A DNA stretch of 64,000 nt from JBGQBN01 sp041494805 (GTDB lineage: Bacteria > Acidobacteriota > Terriglobia > Terriglobales > Acidobacteriaceae), in contig JBGQBN010000001.1 in the NCBI GenBank assembly GCA_041494805.1, forward strand, positions 124,001 through 188,000. Reading direction: 5' to 3'. A program made the position numbers and the translations under genes. Of this stretch, positions 42,283 to 50,954 are shown one piece after another. The notes below the pieces were generated by a model. That model did not search any database and was not told the DNA's origin. It worked only from the letters and a program-made list of their open reading frames with translations. Positions within the stretch are counted from its first letter, which is position 1. Each line of letters begins with the position of its first letter.

Positions 42283-43074
42283 CTAACTAATCATCACTCT
42301 CTCAATTTTTCGCGCCCGGCCGGTAGTCGGATCACAATCCACCACCACGGCACACAGCCGGACGTCGCCGGTCGCCGCTTCAAACCGCGCCGGCATATTA
42401 TTCAAGAACCGAGCCATGATCTGCTCCTTCTTAACGCCGATGACGCTGTCGTATGGACCAGACATGCCCACGTCAGTGATATAGGCCGTTCCTCCGGGCA
42501 ACACGCGCTCATCGGCAGTGGGAACATGGGTGTGCGTGCCCACCACCGCCGTGACCCGGCCATCCAGGTACCAGCCCATCGAGATCTTCTCCGAGGTCGC
42601 CTCCGCGTGGATATCGACCAACACGACCTTTGCATTGATCTCCTTCAACAGTTGGTCGGCGATCCGGAACGGATCATCGTTGGCGGCCATGAACACTCGT
42701 CCTTGCAGATTGATGACCGCGTAGGCGACATCACTTTTCCGGCCTTCAAACACGCCCCAACCCGGCGTTCCCGACGGATAGTTGGCGGGGCGCAGCAGTC
42801 GGCGCGCCATGCTGTGCTGGTTGCCGTCCGCCATCTGGAAGTAATCCATGATCTCGCGCTTGTCCCAAATGTGGTTCCCGGTAGTGAGCACATCGATTCC
42901 CATCTCGAACAACTCTTCCGCCAGCGGCGGCGTGATGCCGAACCCGGCCGCCGCGTTTTCCCCATTGGCAATGACAATATCGGCGGCGTGTTCTTTAACC
43001 AGGCGTGGCAGCTGATCCTTGACGATAGTCCGCCCCGGCCGGCCAAAAATGTCGCCGATGAAAAGAATTCGCAT
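42283..43074 (-). CDS. TIGR00282/YmdB-family metallophosphoesterase
   Basis: 263 aa from ATG at 43074 (MRILFIGDIFGRPGR). Metal ligands are visible: D8 in GDIFG, E and N in ANGENAAAGFG, TTGNHIWDK, VDIHAEATSEK and VVGTHTHVPTAD. YmdB cleaves 2',3'-cyclic nucleotides in Bacillus; acidobacterial role unknown. Convergent with the DUF2520 gene; a heptamer array lies upstream, where the solute-binding protein gene ends. Confidence 0.93.
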   Translation of the reverse strand: MRILFIGDIFGRPGRTIVKDQLPRLVKEHAADIVIANGENAAAGFGITPPLAEELFEMGIDVLTTGNHIWDKREIMDYFQMADGNQHSMARRLLRPANYPSGTPGWGVFEGRKSDVAYAVINLQGRVFMAANDDPFRIADQLLKEINAKVVLVDIHAEATSEKISMGWYLDGRVTAVVGTHTHVPTADERVLPGGTAYITDVGMSGPYDSVIGVKKEQIMARFLNNMPARFEAATGDVRLCAVVVDCDPTTGRARKIERVMIS

Positions 43075-43115
43075 AGGAAGTCTTACCGCGTCGATGGTAA
43101 CACGTGAAAAACCGT

Positions 43116-43197
43116 CGTTGGTCGTAGGCCGTTGGTCGTTCGCCCTGACACAGCCCGTGAAACTCACGGCCAACGACTATCGACCAACGACCAATGT
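43116..43197. repeat. Paired inverted heptamer arrays between solute-binding protein and ymdB-like genes
   Basis: Left arm 43116-43143: CGTTGGT, CGTAGGC, CGTTGGT and CGTTCGC. Right arm 43170-43197: CCAACGA, CTATCGA, CCAACGA and CCAATGT, the inverse sense, which also encodes the last codons and stop of the solute-binding protein (stop at 43177-43179). Confidence 0.85.
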
Positions 43198-44700
43198 CGC
43201 CGTCTTCAGAAAATCGTAATTTCCCGCAGGATTCAGAGCCAGATTCTGCACCCGCCTGGAATGCACCACAACATTGTCGAAATACCACAAGTTGATATAT
43301 GGCAACTCCTCGGCCAAAATCCGCTGAATCTCAGCGTAGAGCTGCTTGCGAGTGTTCTGGTCGAGTTCGCTGCGGGCCTGGTCAACCAGGGCATCGAGCC
43401 GTGGGTTGGCGTAGTAGCTGCGGTTGGCGCCGTGGGGAGGAAATTTGTCGGAGTGAAAGACATACTCGAAAATGTCGGGATCTTCATTGCCTCCGATCCA
43501 GCGCAAGGAGTAGAGCTGGAAAGCGCCACGGGTAACGTCGGAGAAGAAAGTGGCAAATTCAAAAGTGCGGATGTCGAGTGCAATCCCCACTTCACGCAGC
43601 TGTTGTTGCAGCACCGCCGCCAGCAGGCGTGTACTCTCCTCGGTCGAAGTCTTCATGGCAAGATGAAAGCGCACGCCGTTCACCGCGGGATAGCCGGCCT
43701 GCTCGAGCAATTGCCGCGCTTTCTCGGGGTTGTAGTCGTAATGTGGCACGTCAGAGTCGTAGGCCCAGCTTTCAGGCGGAAGAATGCTTGCCGCGGGCCG
43801 CGCAAAGTCGCGCCACAGATAGTGGATCATCGGACCCCGGTCAATCGCGTAGGCAATCGCCTGCCGCACGCGCGCATCTTTCAGGATGGGATCACGGACA
43901 TTGAACGCCATGTAGGCGAGCACCGTGCCCGGCCCCCGCAGCACCTGCAAATTGGGCTCACGCTCGAGCGCCAACACCATGTCCGGGGTCAGCGCATTGC
44001 TGGCGATGTCGGCGCTACCTTTGCGCAGTTCGAGCGCCCGCGTGGTGGCATCGGGAACGACGGTAAAGCGCACTCGCTTCAGACGCGCCTTCTCGCCCCA
44101 ATAATTGTCGTTACGTTCAATGATGACTTCCTTGTCCTGCTCCGCGCTGACAAAGCGAAAAGGCCCCGAGCCAATGGGATGCTGGCTGATCTCGTCACCG
44201 CTACCGTAGGGCACAATTCCCATTGCTCCATCGGAAAGATTCCACAGCAGCGTGGCAAAGGGCTGCTTCATATGAAAGACCACGGTGTAGTCATCCGGCG
44301 CTTCAACCTGATCCACGAATCGGTACACAGCCGCCTTAGTGCTGCGAATCTTGCCCTGGAGCAGGGAATCGAAGGTCCACTTCACATCGCGAGAGGTCAG
44401 CGGATGCCCGTCATGAAACCTCACCCCCTGATGCAGGTGAAACACGTAGGTGCGAGGATCGGGAATTTCCCAGCGTTCAGCCAGCCCGGGCTGGACGTTG
44501 AGGTGCGCGTCGCGGGTGAGTAGATCATCAAACAGCAGATCGTCAATGCGCTCCGATTGCGCGTCCAGTCCCACCCGTGGGTCGAGGTTGGTGGGACTGC
44601 TTTCGATGATCATCACTAGCGTGTCGGGGTCGGGCCTGGAGGAACAGGAGAGCAGAGGAGCAACCAAGCCAATAACGATAGAGAGAACGAGTGCCCGCAT
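43177..44700 (-). CDS. SBP_bac_5 (peptide/nickel-type) solute-binding lipoprotein
   Basis: 507 aa from ATG at 44700. Lipobox APLLSC: Cys after a signal peptide of about 17 residues. The SBP family 5 pattern is clear: LDPRVGLDAQSERI, LAERWEIPDPRTYVFHLHQGVRFHDGHPLT, VRQAIAYAIDR, and the C-terminal NLWYFDNVVVH. Such proteins deliver oligopeptides, murein peptides or nickel to ABC importers; no permease or ATPase gene is nearby. Next to nagZ-anmK, murein tripeptide or muropeptide uptake is the best inference. A REP-like element separates it from anmK. Confidence 0.9.
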   Translation of the reverse strand: MRALVLSIVIGLVAPLLSCSSRPDPDTLVMIIESSPTNLDPRVGLDAQSERIDDLLFDDLLTRDAHLNVQPGLAERWEIPDPRTYVFHLHQGVRFHDGHPLTSRDVKWTFDSLLQGKIRSTKAAVYRFVDQVEAPDDYTVVFHMKQPFATLLWNLSDGAMGIVPYGSGDEISQHPIGSGPFRFVSAEQDKEVIIERNDNYWGEKARLKRVRFTVVPDATTRALELRKGSADIASNALTPDMVLALEREPNLQVLRGPGTVLAYMAFNVRDPILKDARVRQAIAYAIDRGPMIHYLWRDFARPAASILPPESWAYDSDVPHYDYNPEKARQLLEQAGYPAVNGVRFHLAMKTSTEESTRLLAAVLQQQLREVGIALDIRTFEFATFFSDVTRGAFQLYSLRWIGGNEDPDIFEYVFHSDKFPPHGANRSYYANPRLDALVDQARSELDQNTRKQLYAEIQRILAEELPYINLWYFDNVVVHSRRVQNLALNPAGNYDFLKTATLVVGR

Positions 44701-44710
44701 CGCCACGGAC

Positions 44711-44756
44711 CACGTAGGCATAGCCGCCCCCGGCTGTGCATTTGCCGCGCAGCGGC
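44711..44756 (+). repeat. REP-like element family A
   Basis: CACGTAGGCATAGCC with GGCTGTGC (stem 1), then GCCGC (44744-44748) with GCGGC (44752-44756) (stem 2). It lies 10 bp upstream of the solute-binding protein start. Confidence 0.7.
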
Positions 44757-44776
44757 TGCAAGGCGCCGCCGGTCTC

Positions 44777-45925
44777 TCACGCATAGGAAATCTTTCCCAG
44801 CACAGCCAATCTCTTCGCCCCAGTTGCGGAGGGGACGTTCGACGGTCTCCGGTTCCACGTCTGATACGCCAGCAGCGCAAATGCCACTGCTTCCTTCGCC
44901 TCCGAAGGTAATCCGAATTCGTCCGAGGAACGAATCTGCAGACCCAGGTTGTGCGCCTCATTCGCCAGCATCGCCAGCAGCGTGGGATTCTTCACTCCAC
45001 CGCCGGAAACGATAAACTCGCCGAACGCACCCCACCGCATGACAAAACGCTGCAGCGCATCCGCGATCGAGCGCGCGGTCAGTGCAGTAGCGGTCGCGAC
45101 AACGTCACTCTGGTTAGCGCGCCCACAGCGTCTCACAAACTCCCGCACAAATTCATGACCAAACTCCTCGCGCCCGGCAGTCTTGGGCGGCTTGCGCCGG
45201 AAGAAAGGGGCACGCAACAAAGCACTCACCACATGCTCGAGTACCACGCCCGAGGCTGCGATCCGCCCCGCGCGATCATAGGGCTGGCCGAAAAGGCGCT
45301 CGGTGACTGCATCCATCACCATGTTGCCTGGCCCGGTGTCGAAAGCCATCACTTGTTCCGGCGAGGCCGCCGCCGGAATCGCGGTGAGGTTGGCAATCCC
45401 GCCGATATTCTGCACGATCCGTCCGACGCGTTGGTCGCGATACAGCAAATAATCGAGGAATGGAACCAGCGGTGCGCCTTTGCCACCCGCCGCCATATCC
45501 GCGGGCCGAAAATCAGAGACCACGGGCACGCCTACACGTGCCGCCAGCACCGCGCCTTCGCCACTCTGCCAGGTGACGGCGAGCTTGCGTCCTAGAAACG
45601 GGGCTGGTTCGCCCTGGTGATAAAGCGTCTGCCCATGACACCCGACCAATTCCACCTTCCGATGATAACGACGCTGCGTAGCCCGTACGGCATCGGCATA
45701 CAATTCCGCCAGCAGGAAATTCAATCGCGCCAGATCAGCCACGCTCGCCCGCGGCGCGTTCATCGCCCTCAGCACAGCGCGGCGCACGTCTTTGGGATAG
45801 GGATATTCCGCGTGCGCGAGGAGCCTGAACCGTGGCGCATCCATGCGAGTGCCTTCCCGGACCCGCACCAGCGCCACGTTGACGCCGTCTGCCGAGGTTC
45901 CGCTCATGACTCCGGCCACGATCAT
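44777..45925 (-). CDS. anmK: 1,6-anhydro-N-acetylmuramate kinase
   Basis: 382 aa from ATG at 45925. Sugar-kinase signatures: GVMSGTSADGVNVALV (start, ATP loop), GCHGQTLYHQGE, DFRPADMAAGGKGAPLVPFLD, QNIGGIANLT, FDTGPGNMVMDAV and VSGGGVKNPTL. It phosphorylates anhydro-MurNAc released from cell-wall turnover to MurNAc-6-P. The start overlaps the nagZ stop by 4 nt (ATGA), so the two are translationally coupled. Substrate from NagZ passes directly to AnmK. Confidence 0.96.
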   Translation of the reverse strand: MIVAGVMSGTSADGVNVALVRVREGTRMDAPRFRLLAHAEYPYPKDVRRAVLRAMNAPRASVADLARLNFLLAELYADAVRATQRRYHRKVELVGCHGQTLYHQGEPAPFLGRKLAVTWQSGEGAVLAARVGVPVVSDFRPADMAAGGKGAPLVPFLDYLLYRDQRVGRIVQNIGGIANLTAIPAAASPEQVMAFDTGPGNMVMDAVTERLFGQPYDRAGRIAASGVVLEHVVSALLRAPFFRRKPPKTAGREEFGHEFVREFVRRCGRANQSDVVATATALTARSIADALQRFVMRWGAFGEFIVSGGGVKNPTLLAMLANEAHNLGLQIRSSDEFGLPSEAKEAVAFALLAYQTWNRRPSNVPSATGAKRLAVLGKISYA

Positions 45926-47043
45926 GCTCGACCCTGCCGGCTTATGGCTTCCAGCCGCACCTGCTCGCCGAACTCCCACAACTGCCGCGAAAGCCGTTCT
46001 ACCTTTGCAGGAGTGGGCGCCGGGGCCCTGCGCTTCAATGCCACCGATTTCTTCTTGAACGCCAGCACCCGCGCCGCCGATTCCGCCACCCGCCGCGCAA
46101 ACCTGCGGTCGCGTTCCGCCTCCCGAACGAGCGCTTCATACGAGCGCGTGATGTAATCCGCCTGATGACAGATTAAACACAAGTCTCCGCCGGCACGAAT
46201 ATGCTCCACGGCTGCCTGCTCAATCGGAGCCGCCTTGAGCACGCCACCCATCTCCAGATCGTCGGAGATCACGAGTCCGCGATAGCCAATCTTCTTTCGA
46301 AGAACATCGGTGATCCATTTTCTCGAAAGCGACGCCGGCGTGCTGTCGCCCGTAACCGTGGGATAACTCGCGTGGCCGACCAGCACCATGGACAGCTCCC
46401 GGCGCATGGTGCGATATGGATAGACGTCTTCGTCCCACAATTTCTTCCACGGCTTCTCCACGCTGGGAAGTTCATGGTGCGTGTCGAGATTGGCCTCGCC
46501 TAGCCCGGGGAAATGTTTGGCTGCGCCCAGCACGCCCACGGATCGGAGTCCAGCCAGAAATTCACGCGCATAGACGACCGTCTGCCTCGGATCCGCTGAA
46601 ACCGCGCGCGAGCTCATGACCGTGCGTGACGCCTCAAATGCCAGGTCCACGACCGGCGCGAAGTCGGTGTTGAACCCCAACGCCCGGCAGGATTCTCCAA
46701 TCACCTTCCCATGCTTGCGAAAGAGCCGGCGGTCGCCCGTGGCAAAAACATCCGCCGCGGAGGGCGCTGGGCCGGTGACGTTGCGGAAACGATCGACCTG
46801 ACCCCCTTCCATATCAACGCACAGAAACATAGGTGGGGTAACGCAAGCCTGGCAATCCTTGAGAAGCTGGCAGGTCTGCTCCGCGCTGGCGATGTTGCGG
46901 GCGAAAAGAATAACACCAGCGGGCTGCACTCGCACCAGCAGGGAACGGAGTTGCGGTGAGACCTCCATGCCTTCGAAGCCCATGATGAGAAGCTGGCCGA
47001 CCCGCCGAGAGACTTCTTTATGCAACTGTGTAGAGTCAGTCAT
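45922..47043 (-). CDS. nagZ: Beta-N-acetylhexosaminidase, GH3
   Basis: 373 aa. Catalytic GH3 features: KHFPGLGEANLDTHHELP (the His/Asp general-acid motif typical of NagZ) and nucleophile Asp in VISDDLEMGG. It removes GlcNAc from GlcNAc-anhydroMurNAc peptides in cell-wall recycling. It lacks a signal peptide, so acts in the cytoplasm. Overlaps anmK. First gene of the recycling cluster; mutS lies 116 bp upstream beyond a heptamer array. Confidence 0.95.
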   Translation of the reverse strand: MTDSTQLHKEVSRRVGQLLIMGFEGMEVSPQLRSLLVRVQPAGVILFARNIASAEQTCQLLKDCQACVTPPMFLCVDMEGGQVDRFRNVTGPAPSAADVFATGDRRLFRKHGKVIGESCRALGFNTDFAPVVDLAFEASRTVMSSRAVSADPRQTVVYAREFLAGLRSVGVLGAAKHFPGLGEANLDTHHELPSVEKPWKKLWDEDVYPYRTMRRELSMVLVGHASYPTVTGDSTPASLSRKWITDVLRKKIGYRGLVISDDLEMGGVLKAAPIEQAAVEHIRAGGDLCLICHQADYITRSYEALVREAERDRRFARRVAESAARVLAFKKKSVALKRRAPAPTPAKVERLSRQLWEFGEQVRLEAISRQGRA

Positions 47044-47094
47044 TTATGAGCAGCTTCTCAACAAATACATCATCTTCGGAACAGCTACCCGGGG

Positions 47095-47130
47095 CTAACT
47101 GAGAACTGGGGAACTGACAACTGACAACTG
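47095..47130 (+). repeat. Heptamer array between mutS and nagZ
   Basis: Five units of the type NNAACTG: CTAACTG, AGAACTG, then GGAACTG, ACAACTG and ACAACTG, with a 1-nt slip after the second. Confidence 0.75.
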
Positions 47131-47158
47131 ATTTTCCAGCCGACTTGTCTTAGCAGCT

Positions 47159-49804
47159 TCATTCAATTTGCTTCTTCAACTCAGCCAGCAAGTTCAGCGC
47201 CTCGAGCGGAGTCAACCGATTCAAATCCACTTCGCGCAGACGCTCGAGCACCGGCTGCGAAATCGGCGTGAAGATAGTCAACTGCGCCGGCGGAGGCTCA
47301 GCCCCAGGTGAAAGATGCCCGGTCACCTGACGTTCGGCAGTCTCGTGTTCCGCAAGCACTTCCCGCGCCCGCTCGATCACTTCGTTTGGTAAGCCAGCAA
47401 GCTTAGCTACTTCAATCCCGTAGCTACGGTCGGCGGCACCGGGTTCCACTTTTCGCAGAAAGACGATCCCGCCGCCGGTCTCCTTTACCGAGACGTGATA
47501 GTTCTTCACCCCGGAAAGCTGTTCTGCCAATTCGGTCAATTCAAAGTAGTGGGTGGCAAAAAGCGTCTTCGCACGCGTGCGAGCATGGATATACTCAACC
47601 GCCGCCCAGGCGATCGCCAGCCCGTCGTAGGTGGATGTCCCGCGGCCTACTTCGTCGAGCAGAATCAGCGACCGTAGTGTGGCGGTGTGCAGAATCGCAG
47701 CCGTCTCGGTCATCTCGACCATGAACGTCGAGCGACCACGCGCCAGGTTGTCACTCGCCCCAATGCGGGTGAACACGCGGTCCACAACGCCCAGGCGAGC
47801 CGAACGAGCCGGCACGAACGACCCCATTTGCGCCAGAATCACAACCAGCGCCGCCTGCCGCAGGTAGGTCGACTTGCCTCCCATGTTCGGTCCGGTGAGC
47901 ACGAGTACGGTGTGCGTGGTCGAGCTTAGATACAGATCGTTGGGCACGAAGCGCTCGCCGCCACCTGCCCACTCTTGCTGCTCAATAACCGGATGCCGTC
48001 CTTCGATGATCTCGATGTCGGAAGACTCGTCAAACTTCGGCCGGCAATAGTCGCGGAGGGCCGCGATATGCGCCAAAGCCGCCAGTACGTCCACTTCGGC
48101 CAGCGCCAGCGCAGTCTGCCGTATCCGGCGGGCTTCTCCGGCAATCGCCGACCGTAGTTCGGCAAACAGTCGCCGCTCGATCTCCACAATCTTTTCTTGC
48201 GCGTCGAGGATCTTGGACTCGTACTCCTTCAACTCTGGCGTAGTGAAGCGCTCGGCATTGACCAGTGTCTGCTTGCGCTCGTAGTCGGCAGGAACCAGAT
48301 GCAAGTTGGGCTTTGATATTTCGAGGTAGTAGCCAAATATGGAGTTGAACTTGACCTTCAGCGAGGCGATTCCCGTCCTCTGCCGTTCGCGCTGCTCGAT
48401 TTGCGCCACGAACTGCTTGCTGTTGCGGCTCAGGTCACGCAGTTCATCGAGTTCTTTATCTACGCCAGCCTGAATCACACCGCCGTCGCTGAGAGAGATG
48501 GGTGGCTCGGGCACGATGCTCTTGTCGATGTGCACCCGCAGGTCGCTCAGTTCGTCCACAGATCCGTGCAACGTCTTGAGTCGGCTTGCTTCCAGACGCC
48601 CCAGTCCCGCTCGAACCGCAGGAATCTTTCCCAAAGAAACTGCCAGCGCGAGCACATCGCGGGGGTTCGCAGTCTCGAGCGTCACCCGGCTGAGCAGTCG
48701 CTCCAGATCGAGGATTCCATCTAGCGCCCGTCGCAGTTCCTCCCGTGCGACCGTTTCCTTCACCTGGATCTCGACCGCGTCCAAGCGGCCGTTGATCTCC
48801 GACAGTTCTACCGAGGGCCGCAGCATCCAAGCGCGCAGCAGCCGCTTGCCCATGGGCGTAACCGTGGCGTCAATCGACCGAAATAGCGTCACGCCCGCGT
48901 CTGTCCCGGCAAACAGTGGCTCGATCAGCTCCAGGTTGCGCACCGTGACCGCATCCAGAACCAGGCAGTTCTGTCGCTCGTAGAATCCGATTCGGTCCAC
49001 GTGGTCCAACGTCCCGCGTTGGGTGGAACGCACGTAGTAAAGGATCGCCCCCGCAGCAGCGGCAGCGGCCGGCTTGCCCGCCAAGCCAAATCCCTCGAGC
49101 GAAAGCACGCCAAAGTGGTTTTCCAGCAGAGGAATGGCGTGGTCCGGCGCAAAGATCCAGTCATCGAGCGGAGTCTCGGAAAAACCAGTGCTCGTGGGGG
49201 GACGGGCGACTCTCCCGTCTGGTCCAGTACTGTTCGGACGCCCCGCTCCTTCAAACAGCGGCGCCGATGATCCGTACAAAACTTCTTTCGGCCGCAACTG
49301 CTGCAGTTCCTCCTGAATACGCCGTCCCGCATCCTCGCCTTGAAATTCGGTGGCGCGAAACTCACCCGTGGAAAGGTCGAGAGCGGCAAATCCCGCGCGC
49401 TCGCCCGTTTGGGCTACGGCCGCCAGGAAATTGTTCTCTTCCGAACTCAGCGACGAATCGGCCACCGTGCCCGGTGTGACCACGCGCGTCACTTCACGCC
49501 GCACCAGCTTTTTAGCCAAGCGCGCGTCTTCCACCTGGTCGCAGATGGCGACCTTGAATCCCTTGCGAATGAGTTTGGAAATGTAGCCTTCGGCCGCGTG
49601 ATAAGGCACCCCACACATGGGCACGGCAACGCCCTTTTCCTTATTGCGCGAGGTCAGCGTGATCTGCAATTCGCGCGCCGCCAGGATAGCATCGTCGAAA
49701 AAGAGTTCGTAGAAATCTCCCAAGCGAAAGAACAGCAGGGCAGTGGGATGCTCCTTCTTGATGGCAGCATACTGCCGCATCAACGGCGTGGACGGCTCGG
49801 TCAT
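47159..49804 (-). CDS. mutS: DNA mismatch repair protein MutS
   Basis: 881 aa. Mismatch-binding FYE motif in GDFYELFFDD, connector, core, clamp and ATPase domains. Walker A GPNMGGKSTYLRQ, Walker B with LLDEVGRGTSTYDGLA. It recognises mismatches and recruits MutL. Around residues 194-204 the connector region contains an insertion (GPDGRVARPPTSTG) coded by a family C palindrome, so an element entered a highly conserved gene in frame. The promoter is an extended -10. Confidence 0.97.
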   Translation of the reverse strand: MTEPSTPLMRQYAAIKKEHPTALLFFRLGDFYELFFDDAILAARELQITLTSRNKEKGVAVPMCGVPYHAAEGYISKLIRKGFKVAICDQVEDARLAKKLVRREVTRVVTPGTVADSSLSSEENNFLAAVAQTGERAGFAALDLSTGEFRATEFQGEDAGRRIQEELQQLRPKEVLYGSSAPLFEGAGRPNSTGPDGRVARPPTSTGFSETPLDDWIFAPDHAIPLLENHFGVLSLEGFGLAGKPAAAAAAGAILYYVRSTQRGTLDHVDRIGFYERQNCLVLDAVTVRNLELIEPLFAGTDAGVTLFRSIDATVTPMGKRLLRAWMLRPSVELSEINGRLDAVEIQVKETVAREELRRALDGILDLERLLSRVTLETANPRDVLALAVSLGKIPAVRAGLGRLEASRLKTLHGSVDELSDLRVHIDKSIVPEPPISLSDGGVIQAGVDKELDELRDLSRNSKQFVAQIEQRERQRTGIASLKVKFNSIFGYYLEISKPNLHLVPADYERKQTLVNAERFTTPELKEYESKILDAQEKIVEIERRLFAELRSAIAGEARRIRQTALALAEVDVLAALAHIAALRDYCRPKFDESSDIEIIEGRHPVIEQQEWAGGGERFVPNDLYLSSTTHTVLVLTGPNMGGKSTYLRQAALVVILAQMGSFVPARSARLGVVDRVFTRIGASDNLARGRSTFMVEMTETAAILHTATLRSLILLDEVGRGTSTYDGLAIAWAAVEYIHARTRAKTLFATHYFELTELAEQLSGVKNYHVSVKETGGGIVFLRKVEPGAADRSYGIEVAKLAGLPNEVIERAREVLAEHETAERQVTGHLSPGAEPPPAQLTIFTPISQPVLERLREVDLNRLTPLEALNLLAELKKQIE
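49194..49220 (-). repeat. REP-like palindrome family C, in frame inside mutS
   Basis: Plus-strand core GGACGGGCGACTCTCCCGTC; the minus strand shares GAGTCGCCCGTCCCC exactly with the copy at 61559-61588. The frame is preserved. Confidence 0.75.
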
Positions 49805-49825
49805 TTCGGGCGGCTTCGTGCGCGG

Positions 49826-49831
49826 ATTATA
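49826..49831 (-). promoter_or_regulatory. Extended -10 promoter of mutS
   Basis: Minus strand TGTTATAAT (TGn plus TATAAT), 21 nt before the ATG at 49804; no -35 needed for this class. Confidence 0.5.
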
Positions 49832-49907
49832 ACAAACAGAGGCAGCGATTTTCGGTGGCGGAAATCACCAGTTGACGCACCCTCCGAACTGGTGCTTTCC
49901 TAAAGCC

Positions 49908-50903
49908 ATGGAGCTCCGAAAAGATCCCATCACCCGCTCCTGGGTGATTACCGGCGACGACGTCCCCGACACCACGCCGCGCTCCGAACCGTTTTGCCGG
50001 TTCTGTGCCGATTCGCCCGTCCCGCCACAACTGGTCTCCACCATGCCCGGGGTTGAGGGCGGCCCGTGGTCAGCGCGGGCTGTGGTGCATCCCACGCCGT
50101 TGTATCACATCGAAGGAGAGCCCAGCCGGCGCGGCGAGGGCATCTACGACCGCATGAGCTCGGTCGGCGCCCATGAGGTGTTGATCGAGAACCCACGCCA
50201 CGACCGTAATCTGTGGAACGCAAGCGATGCTGAAATCGAGCAGTTTCTGCTGCTGGCCGCGCACCGCATCCAGGACCTCAAGCGCGACGGGCGTTTCAAG
50301 TACGTCAGCATCTTCAAGAACCACGGGGCGAATGCCGGGCAGGAGTTCGAGCATCCCACCTCGCAGCTTACGGCGACCATTTTCGTGCCGCGGCGCGTGT
50401 TGTACGAACTACGCGCCGGCCGCGACTATTTCAAGCAGAAGGAGCGCTGTGTCTTCTGCGACATCGTGTCCCAGGAGTTGCAGCAGAACCTGCGCGTGCT
50501 CGAAGTTCGTGGCGATTTTATTGCGGTGTGCCCCTACGCGCCGCGCGTGCCCTACGAAACCTGGATCCTGCCGCGCACTCACGAAGCTGCGTTCGAACGC
50601 TTCGGGCTGGCCCGGCCGGGCACGATGCGCGATCTGGGCGTGCTTCTGCGTCGTACCCTACGGCGCATCCGCACCCCGACCGAGGAGTTTCATCTTGTGC
50701 TCCATACCTCGCCCAACAGCCTGCATCAGTCAGAGAGCCTGGGGTACTGGAAAACGATCGATGAGGATTACCACTGGCACATCGAGATCCTGCCAATTAT
50801 TTCGTCGAAAGCGAAATCGTACACATTCAAAGAAGTGTACTACTCGCCGGTGGCCTCTGAGACCGCGGTCACCCGACTGCGGGAAGCGAAAATCGACCCG
50901 TAA
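49908..50903 (+). CDS. galT: Galactose-1-phosphate uridylyltransferase-like HIT protein
   Basis: 331 aa from ATG at 49908. GalT layout: zinc site C30-x-x-C33 plus C181-x-x-C184, NPRHDRN, FKNHGANAGQEFEHPTSQL, and catalytic H289-W-H291-IEI. Classical enzymes have His-Pro-His; here the middle residue is Trp, a variant also seen in the broader family that includes ADP-glucose:phosphate adenylyltransferases. Nucleotidyl transfer onto sugar phosphate is likely; strict galactose use is not certain. Divergent from mutS. Confidence 0.85.
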   Translation: MELRKDPITRSWVITGDDVPDTTPRSEPFCRFCADSPVPPQLVSTMPGVEGGPWSARAVVHPTPLYHIEGEPSRRGEGIYDRMSSVGAHEVLIENPRHDRNLWNASDAEIEQFLLLAAHRIQDLKRDGRFKYVSIFKNHGANAGQEFEHPTSQLTATIFVPRRVLYELRAGRDYFKQKERCVFCDIVSQELQQNLRVLEVRGDFIAVCPYAPRVPYETWILPRTHEAAFERFGLARPGTMRDLGVLLRRTLRRIRTPTEEFHLVLHTSPNSLHQSESLGYWKTIDEDYHWHIEILPIISSKAKSYTFKEVYYSPVASETAVTRLREAKIDP

Positions 50904-50922
50904 TTTTGGTCCATTGCCAGCC

Positions 50923-50928
50923 TATAAT
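50923..50928 (+). promoter_or_regulatory. Candidate -10 of the beta-lactamase-like gene
   Basis: Perfect TATAAT, 26 nt before the GTG start at 50955; -35 weak. Confidence 0.45.
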
Positions 50929-50954
50929 ATCCTTCCTTCGGAGGAACCATCCCG

